A program made the translations under genes and the position numbers. A stretch of 64,000 nucleotides of DNA, from assembly GCF_004916895.1 (NCBI RefSeq), contig NZ_SNTZ01000009.1, positions 1-64,000 on the forward strand, read 5' to 3'. This DNA is from Flagellimonas alvinocaridis (GTDB lineage Bacteria > Bacteroidota > Bacteroidia > Flavobacteriales > Flavobacteriaceae). Numbering within the stretch: position 1 is the first letter of the stretch; every line of letters starts with the position of its first letter. Shown here piece by piece: positions 1 through 7,580 of the stretch. Below the pieces are notes generated by a model that was given only the letters and a program-made list of their open reading frames with translations, did no database searches and was not told the DNA's origin.

Positions 1-14
1 TGCTTGTTCGCCAT
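1..14 (-). CDS. istA: IS21 transposase IstA, first codons only
   Basis: Only the first four codons and part of a fifth are inside the window (ATG at 14-12, reading M-A-N-K). The call rests on position: it is the first ATG inside an IS21-type terminal repeat block and reads outward toward the body of the element, where istA should lie. IstA is the DDE-type transposase of the family. MANK is a start I associate with Bacteroidota IstA proteins, but four residues cannot prove identity. Confidence 0.4.
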
Positions 15-70
15 GGTGCTTTTTAACAAAAAAAGCACTTAGACTTTTTACAGATAGATCTAATCTAAAG

Positions 71-165
71 GTGGTCCACTTTGGCCCGGCGCGGGTGGGT
101 CACTTTCGTCCGGCCAGCTATGGTCACTTTAACCCGGCGAGGGTGGTACACTATGTCCGGCGTTT
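71..165. repeat. IS21-type multiple terminal repeats
   Basis: Four tandem, diverged units are visible: starts near 71, 97, 121 and 145. Each carries a CACTTT or CACTAT core followed a few bases later by CCGG. In IS21 elements such repeats are transposase binding sites. The unit nearest the chromosome (about 145-165) is the most diverged. Confidence 0.65.
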
Positions 166-291
166 CCATAGAATGACCAATACTATTCCAATAATAAAAC
201 CAATTCGAGCAAACCATTTAGTCTTGGGATATTCCTTTAACATTTTTTGAGCTAATTCCAGATCAACCTCAATCTTTCGATTTTCCAACAT
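151..291 (-). pseudogene. Small single-pass membrane protein, 3' end replaced by IS21
   Basis: A 46-codon reading frame starts at ATG 291, nine bases after the stop of the 107-residue gene, so it is the last gene of the SIR2-HerA operon. It has a charged N-terminal half (about residues 1-25, predicted helical) and a hydrophobic stretch at about 30-41 (IGFIIGIVLVIL). The last codons (W-K-R-R-T-stop) fall in the IS21 terminal sequence, so the native C-terminus is missing if the IS boundary at 168 is right. Possible roles (anchor or partner of the 107-residue protein) are inference. It may still be translated as a truncated membrane peptide. Confidence 0.55.
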
Positions 292-300
292 TTTTTGTTT

Positions 301-624
301 CTATTGACTAGTTAATTCTGAATACAATGCCTTGAATCCGCCTCCCAGATGAAATCTTAATGTATTTTCATTTTTCCTGCCAAATTCTGAATCTTCGCCG
401 TAAAAGCAATCGCAAACTTCGTATTTATCCAAAATGGACAGATATCTAACAAACTCATCAGCTCTTCTATCATCGGCCCTAACATTAAATTCAAATCCCT
501 CTGATGATTCTGTTTTTATATATCCTTCATCGATTAGGTCTTGGCCATTAACACTTTTTTTTTGAACCATGGTTGCCACCATAAAATCCAAAGTCTCTAT
601 ATCACCTTTTTCAAATTCAATCAT
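301..624 (-). CDS. 107-residue protein of unknown function in the SIR2-HerA operon
   Basis: I do not recognise a named family. The protein is acidic, soluble, without signal peptide or membrane segment. A predicted alpha/beta pattern runs through it, with a glycine-rich turn near the end (HLGGGFKALY, about residues 92-101) and a Cys pair (CDC) near residue 72. The gene starts 34 bases after the HerA stop and is followed after nine bases by the truncated small membrane gene, so it is co-transcribed with the defence genes. Its position and the pairing with a tiny membrane protein suggest an accessory or regulatory part of the module, or a separate two-gene unit. Neither can be decided from sequence alone. 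Confidence 0.75.
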   Translation of the reverse strand: MIEFEKGDIETLDFMVATMVQKKSVNGQDLIDEGYIKTESSEGFEFNVRADDRRADEFVRYLSILDKYEVCDCFYGEDSEFGRKNENTLRFHLGGGFKALYSELTSQ

Positions 625-658
625 TAATGAAATATTTTGAATGAAAATCTTACTTAAG

Positions 659-2533
659 TTATTGAACCTTGTCCCTCCAATTATTGACTAAATCAATTGT
701 CTTATTATTTGGTTCATGTTTTTTCTCCATCTCATCTATTTTGACAACTACCGGTACTTGGGCCATTAAACCTGCTAGAATGCATACTCCTGTAGGCAGC
801 AACGGTAAAGAATCAAAGGACACCTTGTCTAAGTAGGAGATAGTTCTTTCGATTGCATCGATATCCTTATTGTTGATTAGCCGATGTAAAAAATAATTGT
901 GCAACTGGGAAATGATGGTTGAAGAGATATCAGATGGACGTTGACTCGCAATTGTTAGGAAAACTCCAAATTTTCTTCCTTCTTTAATAATTTCCTCAAA
1001 GGTTTCTAAGCGATAATCCTTCCAATTTTCACTTTCACGTTGTGATGAATAGGACAAAATATTGTGGGCCTCATCTATAATGATATTCAACGAATGCTCT
1101 GTTTGGTCTATTTTTTTTTTCTTGTGTTCAGAATATAACTTAAAAGAAACCAATAAAGGAATTAACTTTTTCATATTGATATTTGCCTCATTAAGGTTGA
1201 TGACTGAAAAATAGTTCCCATTCCAAAAATCGCTTTGTCCATCTTTTTTAATTTCAAGTACTTTACCAATATCCCTTTGAAAACTTTTTAATTTATTGAT
1301 TGCTGGAGAAATATGTTCATTTTGTGCACGATTGCTGATTACGTCGTAAATAAGTTGTAAATAGAGAAAGTCTATTATTCTAGAAATAAAATTATCACTG
1401 AATGTATATTCATCAACCTGTTTGTATAGAGCAGTGTTCATAATTTGATTTGGATTCTGTCTCAGATAAAAACCGTTCCATATAAATTCATTTGAATTGT
1501 TGTGATAATCCAACTCCTCAGCCAAGTCTATTTCAATTCCATTCATATCATATGCTGGGGGCAGCACGGCCTTTAAATAATCCAACAATAAAAATGCCCT
1601 GACCTTATCTGACATTTTAAGGACATCCGAGATTCTTTTACGAAGCATGTTTTTGAAAAATCCAAGAGGATTATCCGAATTCGATACTGTACTGTAAAAG
1701 TTTAAGGTCCGTGAAAGAAATGGTCTCTGCGTTTTTTCTGACGCATTGGACATAATTGAAAAAAGCTCGATATCCAATAAATCTGACTCGTTAAAGATGA
1801 GTTTTTCCTTTCCCTCTTGTGTTTTGGTTGATAGATTAATTACATTCTTATCAGTTATTATGGTATCATCGAGATTGTACTCACCATTGAAATCGAAAAG
1901 TAAAAATCTTGCGTTTTTTCTAAACTTATCATCATTCCTAAATTCTTCGAAGAGTGTTCTGTATAGTTTGGCCAAGGTATAGGATTTTCCGCTTCCAGTA
2001 TTACCAAAAACGCCAACATGACTGGCGAAAAGACCATTAACCCCAATTTTTATTGGTTGCCCGCTTTCCTCTGCCAAACTTCCCAATCTTAGCGGGACAT
2101 CATCTTTCTTGACAAAATCATGCACTTGTTCGATTTCATCTTTGTCAAGAAGAAAACACTCGTTATCAATAAGGGGTAGTTCTTTGATTCCCCTTTCAAA
2201 CTTATTACTCTGAATAAACCCAAGTAGCTTAACATTTAAAATTCTATTTATTTTATTTTCCTCCTTATTGTATCTTCCATCGAATGATAGGTCTTCCTTG
2301 ACCTGTTCACTTTCAACTTTTGCAATAATTGAGGTAAACCCTTTAATTACTTTTATGTATCCGCCGACACTTACATTTTTAAGAAGCTCTCCTTTGTATA
2401 AAAGATGAGATGCATTTTTTTGTTTATCAACACTAATTTTCACCTGCCTCCCTTCAACAGAGAACACCTTTCCAATCCTGAAAATGGAATCTTTTAAGAT
2501 TACTTGATCAGACTGGGTGGTATTATTGCCCAT
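659..2533 (-). CDS. herA: HerA-type DNA-translocating ATPase (SIR2-HerA antiphage module)
   Basis: A 624-residue ATPase of the HerA/FtsK superfamily (DUF87). The N-terminal 110 or so residues look like the beta-rich HAS-barrel. Walker A is GNTGSGKS at residues 177-184, Walker B is IIIDEAH at 484-490, and SQRP at about 528-531 fits the sensor region of HerA proteins. HerA forms hexameric rings. With SIR2 partners it builds a large complex that degrades NAD and, in characterised systems, can have nuclease or helicase activity; this is family knowledge. The start codon lies inside the end of the SIR2 gene (11-base overlap), which points to translational coupling and fixed stoichiometry. No nuclease domain is visible in the chain. 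Confidence 0.9.
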   Translation of the reverse strand: MGNNTTQSDQVILKDSIFRIGKVFSVEGRQVKISVDKQKNASHLLYKGELLKNVSVGGYIKVIKGFTSIIAKVESEQVKEDLSFDGRYNKEENKINRILNVKLLGFIQSNKFERGIKELPLIDNECFLLDKDEIEQVHDFVKKDDVPLRLGSLAEESGQPIKIGVNGLFASHVGVFGNTGSGKSYTLAKLYRTLFEEFRNDDKFRKNARFLLFDFNGEYNLDDTIITDKNVINLSTKTQEGKEKLIFNESDLLDIELFSIMSNASEKTQRPFLSRTLNFYSTVSNSDNPLGFFKNMLRKRISDVLKMSDKVRAFLLLDYLKAVLPPAYDMNGIEIDLAEELDYHNNSNEFIWNGFYLRQNPNQIMNTALYKQVDEYTFSDNFISRIIDFLYLQLIYDVISNRAQNEHISPAINKLKSFQRDIGKVLEIKKDGQSDFWNGNYFSVINLNEANINMKKLIPLLVSFKLYSEHKKKKIDQTEHSLNIIIDEAHNILSYSSQRESENWKDYRLETFEEIIKEGRKFGVFLTIASQRPSDISSTIISQLHNYFLHRLINNKDIDAIERTISYLDKVSFDSLPLLPTGVCILAGLMAQVPVVVKIDEMEKKHEPNNKTIDLVNNWRDKVQ

Positions 2534-3749
2534 ATGTTTTAATTGATGGATTTATTTTGTTGGAAATTATTTGAAACAATTGATTATTTATGTTTTCAAA
2601 AGAAAAACATTCAAAAGGGGTAAGCCCTTCTTCCTCTTTGTTAATTGCACAGTAACTTTCGGGGTGAATAACTTGAACATTACCATTCAATATTCGATTG
2701 TCGGCAAAGCCTAATGCACGTTCTATATCTTTTTTTGCATTCTCATCAAATGCTATTACATACAGTTGCAGAGTAGGGTTCGAATTGACAGCTCGAATAG
2801 TAATTTCCCTAACATGCTCATCCGCAAATGAAAATCCCAATGCAAACAGTAGTGTATTTTCTTTTTCCATTTCATTTGCAAACAGTCTTAATAATTCATA
2901 GTAATTGGTATTGAGCAATGTCGTTTTGAACTTTTCCTTCGTTGGGTTAACGATTTGAAGCTTACTATATTCAAGAAAAAAATTCAGGCAACTTTCTTTT
3001 AATTCAGTCTTTTCCTTACCCTTTAAGCTTCCAACTATTTTAGAGGCCTCTTCAACCAACTGTTTTAATTCGCTTTTGTCATTTATAGACAAAAGGGAAG
3101 TATTTGGAATTACATCAATTGCATTAGAAATGGACTCAAATTCTTTGAATGAGGAAAGAACTATTTGGTTGGACCATTCGGTCCAATTCATCGAACCATG
3201 TAGTTTCAAGAGATTAAAAACGGGAATTTCAGATGTATTTTTATAATGTAAACTCGTTTTGCGGTATGACTTTTGAAAATTACTTAAGTTGAAAATAGGA
3301 TTAATTCTACCCTTAAAGCCATCATTAAATTCGAGTTTTGTTTCTTCCAGGGCCTTTTCGAAGAACAAATCAATATTTGTGGTAAAAATATTAATCTGTT
3401 TGTTATGAATAGGAATATAACGGTAAAGCATTATAGTATTGATGAGCTGCAAAAAATATTTATAATTTGACGACACTTTGCTATAGTCTTTTTCTTCATC
3501 AACATCCGGGCTCTTTTTAAATTTATATGTATCCAGGTTTTTTGCCATTACTTCATTAAAATACCTTTTGTAAATTGAAGCCCTAATAATATATCTCGCT
3601 ATCTCATCAATTTCTTCAAAGTATTCCAATTCTTCTAGAAGTGTTTCGATGTTGCCAAGAGTAATTAAATATGGCTTGGATAAACCTGAACCAACTAAGA
3701 AATTAATATTGCACGATTCAAATGTGTTTTTTAAAACTTCGATTCTCAT
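2523..3749 (-). CDS. SIR2-family NADase-like effector of a SIR2-HerA defence system
   Basis: A 408-residue protein with the bacterial-defence form of the SIR2 fold. The NAD-binding loop is GSGLS at residues 20-24, the conserved Asn lies in TTNID (N125), and the catalytic His in KLHGS (H184). A late motif ALGFSFADEH (about residue 303) is usual in SIR2_2-type proteins. No zinc-binding Cys tetrad is seen, in line with NADase rather than deacetylase function. It has no signal peptide. It is first in the operon and overlaps herA by 11 bases. Known SIR2-HerA systems deplete NAD on phage infection; that role here is inferred from both motifs and gene order. Confidence 0.9.
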   Translation of the reverse strand: MRIEVLKNTFESCNINFLVGSGLSKPYLITLGNIETLLEELEYFEEIDEIARYIIRASIYKRYFNEVMAKNLDTYKFKKSPDVDEEKDYSKVSSNYKYFLQLINTIMLYRYIPIHNKQINIFTTNIDLFFEKALEETKLEFNDGFKGRINPIFNLSNFQKSYRKTSLHYKNTSEIPVFNLLKLHGSMNWTEWSNQIVLSSFKEFESISNAIDVIPNTSLLSINDKSELKQLVEEASKIVGSLKGKEKTELKESCLNFFLEYSKLQIVNPTKEKFKTTLLNTNYYELLRLFANEMEKENTLLFALGFSFADEHVREITIRAVNSNPTLQLYVIAFDENAKKDIERALGFADNRILNGNVQVIHPESYCAINKEEEGLTPFECFSFENINNQLFQIISNKINPSIKTYGQ

Positions 3750-3770
3750 TTTACTTTGTTCAAAATAAAG

Positions 3771-3872
3771 GGTTATACTAACCTTTCTGATTTCTCAGTC
3801 CTTTAGTGTTGCTTGCAAATATTAGTCATATAGCAAAAAATAAGGTTAGCCTATAACCTTGAATTTAGGTTA
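3771..3872. promoter_or_regulatory. Pair of related palindromes upstream of the SIR2 gene
   Basis: Site B at 3842-3860 is a perfect 7-base inverted repeat, AAGGTTA-GCCTA-TAACCTT. Site A at 3771-3783 is GGTTA-TAC-TAACC with similar flanks. A half site AGGTTA follows at 3867-3872. The two sites lie 22-34 and about 95-110 bases upstream of the SIR2 start, where an operator or the hairpins of a leader would be expected. No regulator gene is found in the operon, so the ligand protein is unknown. Confidence 0.4.
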
Positions 3873-3891
3873 TTTGTAAATAAGGGGAGTT

Positions 3892-4314
3892 TTAAGACAA
3901 AATATCTTGGGATTCTAAGATAAGATTCTTTGATGTAATATTATTGCGGCAAAACCTTAAATAAATTGTGTATTTCCCATAAAAAAAGGGTTTAATATCT
4001 GTGTTGACATAAGATGGAGCCGAAATTGTATGTACAACAAAATCATAATTCCTTTCTAATGAATTCCAAAAGAATGTTTTGATTGTAATTATTCCATTTC
4101 CGGTTTTAAATTTTGATGTCATATTCCAACATACAGTGCCATTTGTTAATTTTGTACCTACGGAGGCAAAAACGTGCCCGATAAAGAGACCAAAAAGGAG
4201 ACCTATTGGCAATAATTATAATTTAAATGACTGGAATTCAACTGAATATAAATTTGCTCCACATCCAGTCATCCTTAGGGCACCGGTCAATATTGAATAA
4301 ACCAACTTATTTAT
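3892..4314 (-). pseudogene. Possible decayed lipoprotein gene
   Basis: The longest clean frame (3892-4212) lacks an ATG at its beginning, but reading upstream through a single TAA at 4216-4218 reveals a lipoprotein-like leader: ATA in place of a start codon at 4312-4314, then N-K-L-V-Y-S-I-L-T-G-A-L-R-M-T-G-C with a lipobox-like TGC. Joined, the two parts would give about 140 residues with a hydrophobic patch after the stop and a beta-rich, aromatic C-terminal half. The lost start and the in-frame stop suggest an inactivated gene. No family recognised. It could also be a chance frame in AT-rich DNA. Confidence 0.35.
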
Positions 4315-4488
4315 TGAGCAGTTTTTTTATTTGATATTATTTGCCGATATTTGTTACCAATTAAAAATTCTTAGGATGTTCCCTAGAACCAGTGTACAAT
4401 TCGGTGTGCATCCATAAAATAAATCGACACAACTTTTTGGATATCAAATAGATATAAAGTATACAGTGGTCCTTCCGCGATCACTGAT

Positions 4489-4518
4489 AAAAAAAGCAAG
4501 CTTTTAGCTTGCTTTTTT
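4489..4518. terminator. Bidirectional intrinsic terminator
   Basis: GCAAGC (4496-4501), loop TTTTA, GCTTGC (4507-4512), flanked by seven As before and six Ts after, so it can act on both strands. It closes the leftward dipeptidase operon (stop at 4552) and marks the border of the AT-rich defence segment. Confidence 0.8.
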
Positions 4519-4551
4519 GTTTTGTACGATTTTGATTTTCCGCTCTTTCCT

Positions 4552-5793
4552 CTAACCTCCGGTTACTTCTCGAATCACACGTAGCCAGTTGAGACCAAGG
4601 ATTTTCTTGATTCGTTCGTCACTATAGCCCAACCTTTGCATTGCCATAGTGATTTGGGGAAAGTCACTGATATCCTTGATTTCGCGGGGGAGTTCTGGGC
4701 CACCATCCAAATCGGAACCTATGGCCATATGGTCTTCGCCAATCAAGTTCACACCATAATCAATAACCTTGGCCAGTTGGTCCACATGCATCCAGTACTC
4801 ATCAGGAATGGTTCCCTTGAAATTTAACGGAACTTCTTTGGCTACCTCCCTATCTGCTTCCTCAAGGGTTTTTGCAAAATTCTGTACCGAAGACGGAGTG
4901 GTCTCGTTTGCGGCCTTTTGTTGCCAGCCAAAATATTTTGGATTGTTGAAAAGACTACCAAAGTGAATCCCGATCACACCTCCTTTTGCCGCGACCGCTT
5001 TAGCTGCCTCATCCGTAATACAGCGTGGGTGGTTCACAATACTATAGAATCCACCGTGGCTATAGGTCACTGGATGTTTACTGGTCTCAACCGTCTGCAG
5101 GATGGCATCATTGGAGGCATGGGCAACATTGATGACCATGCCAAGCCTGTTCATTTCAGCAATGACTTCTTTCCCAAGATTGTTGATTCCGCCCCAACGG
5201 CTCACATCATTACATGTGTCGATGAAGGCATTGGTCGTATTATGTGCCGTCAATTGCATGGACCTAAGCCCCAAACGATGGAGCGCCTGGAGCAACAAAA
5301 TATCCCCATCAAGGTCGTAACCACCTTCCAAATCCAGAAAGGCAGCCATTTTCCCTTTTTTGTTGATGCGTTCTATATCGTAAGCATTGAGTGCCAACTC
5401 GATGACATCGTTGTTCTTTTCAATCTGCTCCAATGCAAGATTGATCACACGGAAGGTGTTTTTGGTCTCCAGCCTTCCTGGATAATAATGTTCCGGGGTA
5501 TATACGGAGAAGAACATGGCATCAAGGCCACCTTCTTTGGCTCTTGGAAGGTCCACAGTACCATCAGCATAACGCTGACCGATGTCGGTTCCCATCAGCA
5601 GTTCACGGGTCATGACATGGGTGTGTCCGTCCATCACAAAAGCATTCCGATGTAACTCGGGCATTTTTTGTTGGTCAAAATTCAAAGGTAATTTGCTCCC
5701 AGCTACAGAAGTGGACAATAAGGATGTTAGGGGAAAAACACTACCTGCCAAGGGGAGCATGGATAAACTCTTTACTAGTTCTCTTCGTTGCAT
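4552..5793 (-). CDS. Membrane dipeptidase, peptidase family M19, exported
   Basis: A 413-residue zinc dipeptidase of the renal dipeptidase type. An N-terminal signal (residues 1 to about 31, with R-R at 3-4 and a Leu/Ala/Ser-rich core) sends it out of the cytoplasm. Family landmarks in order: DGHTH near residue 55, DLEGG (bridging Glu) near 154, NVAHAS and TYSHGG (zinc His residues) near 225-250, and IGSDLDGG near the C-terminus. M19 enzymes usually have HxD in the first motif; here it reads HxH, a variant worth noting. Substrates are usually dipeptides, including L-D forms. It follows the Tat-exported oxidoreductase-like gene by 44 bases in the same direction, so the two are likely an operon. 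Confidence 0.85.
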   Translation of the reverse strand: MQRRELVKSLSMLPLAGSVFPLTSLLSTSVAGSKLPLNFDQQKMPELHRNAFVMDGHTHVMTRELLMGTDIGQRYADGTVDLPRAKEGGLDAMFFSVYTPEHYYPGRLETKNTFRVINLALEQIEKNNDVIELALNAYDIERINKKGKMAAFLDLEGGYDLDGDILLLQALHRLGLRSMQLTAHNTTNAFIDTCNDVSRWGGINNLGKEVIAEMNRLGMVINVAHASNDAILQTVETSKHPVTYSHGGFYSIVNHPRCITDEAAKAVAAKGGVIGIHFGSLFNNPKYFGWQQKAANETTPSSVQNFAKTLEEADREVAKEVPLNFKGTIPDEYWMHVDQLAKVIDYGVNLIGEDHMAIGSDLDGGPELPREIKDISDFPQITMAMQRLGYSDERIKKILGLNWLRVIREVTGG

Positions 5794-5837
5794 ATGTGTA
5801 TTACTTTGGTATCAAATAATCATTATTGAGTCTTGCA

Positions 5838-7208
5838 CTATTCGCTAAAGCCTCTTATGTAGGGCCTGCTTGGTGGCCGCTCGCCCGTATTGAATTGCGC
5901 TCCCCGAGTAGTGTGGTATTTCATATTGAGTACTGGGGTTTCAATACGGCGACCTACTGGGGAATATTGGCTATTCTCCCAATTGGACTCCATATAATGG
6001 TTTACAATGCCGGTGGATAACAATAGTCGTTCTGCATTGAATGGCTCTTTTTTGGTTACCATCATCTCGGTAATCCAGTGCGGTTGAGCATTGGAGGCAT
6101 GATATTGGTCAAAAGGGCCTGCCCAGCCCAACATGGAGATGATAGTGGGATCGGTTTGTCCTTCAATTTCACCGGCATAGGTCCATCCCACACCTCGACC
6201 ACCAATAACAGCGGCCATGGTACCATCATTATATTCTATCAGGCACATATTGGTTTGGGGGTGCTGTTGAAAATGTCCGGCTTCCAATTCAAATTTCTTC
6301 TCCACGGAACCCAGTAGTTTGCTGGCCCATGGGGTATTTTCCACCCATTTCCAGGTTTCTGGACCGCGTATGGATTGAACGGACTTTACACCTGTCTCTC
6401 CTCCCTTACGGCGTTCCACAAAGGCTTGGAGTACATCAATGGCATGGAAAATGGCACCTTCATCTGAAGTTCCACCAAGTACGATCGAATGTTTTATGGG
6501 AGTGTCTACGGCAAGTTCCCTTTCAGGTTTCCGATAGTAAATGGGGATGGAAGAACCTCCGGTGAGTGGAAAGTTCAACTCGCGGGATTTGTCGAACATC
6601 CACTTGGCCTCGTCCCAATTATAGGAAAGGTGCTTGTCATTGAAAACGGGAACAGAGCGATTACTCCGCTCAAAAACCCGAACAACTTGATTATAGATCC
6701 ACCATCGGGGTAAAAGCCAATGGCCTTTAAGGTCCGTAGGATAGTTTCCATGTTCCCCAACGATGACCACACCGTCCACCGCAAGTTCATCACCACCAAG
6801 GGTAACAGCTTCGCCAACGGTATCAAAAATGGGAATGCCCTTGGCTTTGCATATTTTCTGGCCCAGGCCACTTTCCTTGAGTTGGTGGATGTAAACGGAA
6901 ACCACCTCCACGCGCGACTCCATATAGGCACCTTGCCACCAATAGCCATCCAACAACTTGGTAAAAATCCAATCTGCATGCGATCGGGTCGCAGCCCAAT
7001 AGGTGGTAAGACATGCAATACGTACCTTTTTTTGTGGCTGCATTGGAATGGCACTGGAAGTCAATCCCATTAGTGCTGCTAAACCGGCCATCCCGGTCAT
7101 TCCCAATGCTTCGCGACGTGTAAAATGCGTTTCGGTTGTGGTGGTTTTCGTGGTTGGGCATGAATCAGCCGCCCCGTCTTTAATTTCGAGCTGTCTCTTT
7201 ACTTTCAT
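5838..7208 (-). CDS. Tat-exported Gfo/Idh/MocA-like protein of unknown function
   Basis: A 456-residue protein. The leader is unusual: about 30 polar residues with a Thr run, then a twin-arginine motif TRREALGM and a hydrophobic stretch ending near residue 55. The following part (KKVRIACLTTYWAATRSHADWI) begins like the dinucleotide-binding half of Gfo/Idh/MocA oxidoreductases, and GVVIVGEHG fits the second half of such a fold, but a clean GxGxxG is missing. The Tat signal fits a protein folded with a cofactor before export. Trp- and His-rich segments in the C-terminal half may line an active site. Substrate unknown; the neighbouring M19 dipeptidase is the only contextual hint. Confidence 0.65.
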   Translation of the reverse strand: MKVKRQLEIKDGAADSCPTTKTTTTETHFTRREALGMTGMAGLAALMGLTSSAIPMQPQKKVRIACLTTYWAATRSHADWIFTKLLDGYWWQGAYMESRVEVVSVYIHQLKESGLGQKICKAKGIPIFDTVGEAVTLGGDELAVDGVVIVGEHGNYPTDLKGHWLLPRWWIYNQVVRVFERSNRSVPVFNDKHLSYNWDEAKWMFDKSRELNFPLTGGSSIPIYYRKPERELAVDTPIKHSIVLGGTSDEGAIFHAIDVLQAFVERRKGGETGVKSVQSIRGPETWKWVENTPWASKLLGSVEKKFELEAGHFQQHPQTNMCLIEYNDGTMAAVIGGRGVGWTYAGEIEGQTDPTIISMLGWAGPFDQYHASNAQPHWITEMMVTKKEPFNAERLLLSTGIVNHYMESNWENSQYSPVGRRIETPVLNMKYHTTRGAQFNTGERPPSRPYIRGFSE

Positions 7209-7418
7209 GGTTAGGATAATCTTGTAAATTCAAAGGAGTGGATATAGCATTCCATCATTGCCTACAATTTACTTATAATTCATGGTAACCCTTTAGAAAA
7301 GAAACAAATTGTTTGTTATAATTCCTTGTGTTTAAGTGTCTATTAGTTGAAATATATCAAATACGAAAGCTTTTGGCAATGCCATATGTGCAATACTTCA
7401 ATGTAATGAGTTCAAAAG
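7209..7418. other. Intergenic stretch without a recognised gene
   Basis: AT-rich DNA between the start of the oxidoreductase-like gene and the gene remnant. It should carry the promoter of the leftward operon, but I see no TAnnTTTG element in the right orientation and no hairpin with a T-run. Confidence 0.4.
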
Positions 7419-7580
7419 TTATTGTTCCCATCGCTTTCTTCTCAATAGGACTTTAGCATAGTCACGGGCCATTTTATCCCCATAGTCTTGATAGGATTTT
7501 TGGGCCCATTGTAGGGCGAGGTCGATATTTCTCAATGGTTTTGGGCACGTGCGTGGGGCATGACATTTACCTTGGTACAT
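7419..7580 (-). pseudogene. 3' remnant of an unidentified gene beside GH43
   Basis: Past the GH43 stop, in another frame, an open frame of 53 codons ends at TAA 7421-7419. Its last 38 residues (LRNIDLALQWAQKSY..., ending VLLRRKRWEQ) have the look of an amphipathic helix pair as in TPR-type C-termini, unlike random translation. The first 13 codons overlap the GH43 gene, so a genuine gene start is lacking. I read it as the tail left after a deletion that joined GH43 to the end of another gene. It may instead be a small overlapping gene. Confidence 0.35.

Larger units (their letters stand above)
1..168 (-). mobile_element. Left end of an IS21-family insertion sequence (partial)
   Basis: This is the end of an element that continues off the left edge. 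Between about 71 and 165 lie four similar blocks, each with a (G)GTxCACTTT- or TACACTA-like core followed by a CCGGC-rich core, spaced about 23-27 bases. Serial terminal repeats of this kind are typical of IS21-family ends. Read on the minus strand the element would begin with TG at 168, as IS21 ends do, and the repeats are followed by a short hairpin (17-39) and an ATG at 14 that starts an IstA-like MANK sequence. The exact boundary is inferred; the other end and any target duplication lie outside the window. Confidence 0.7.

Noticed and set aside
4079..4300. A 73-codon plus-strand frame beside the defence operon
   Set aside because: It runs opposite the lipoprotein-like frame, has no domain and a poor coding character.
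4918..5655. A 245-codon plus-strand frame
   Set aside because: It is antisense to the M19 dipeptidase, whose motifs and signal peptide are on the minus strand.
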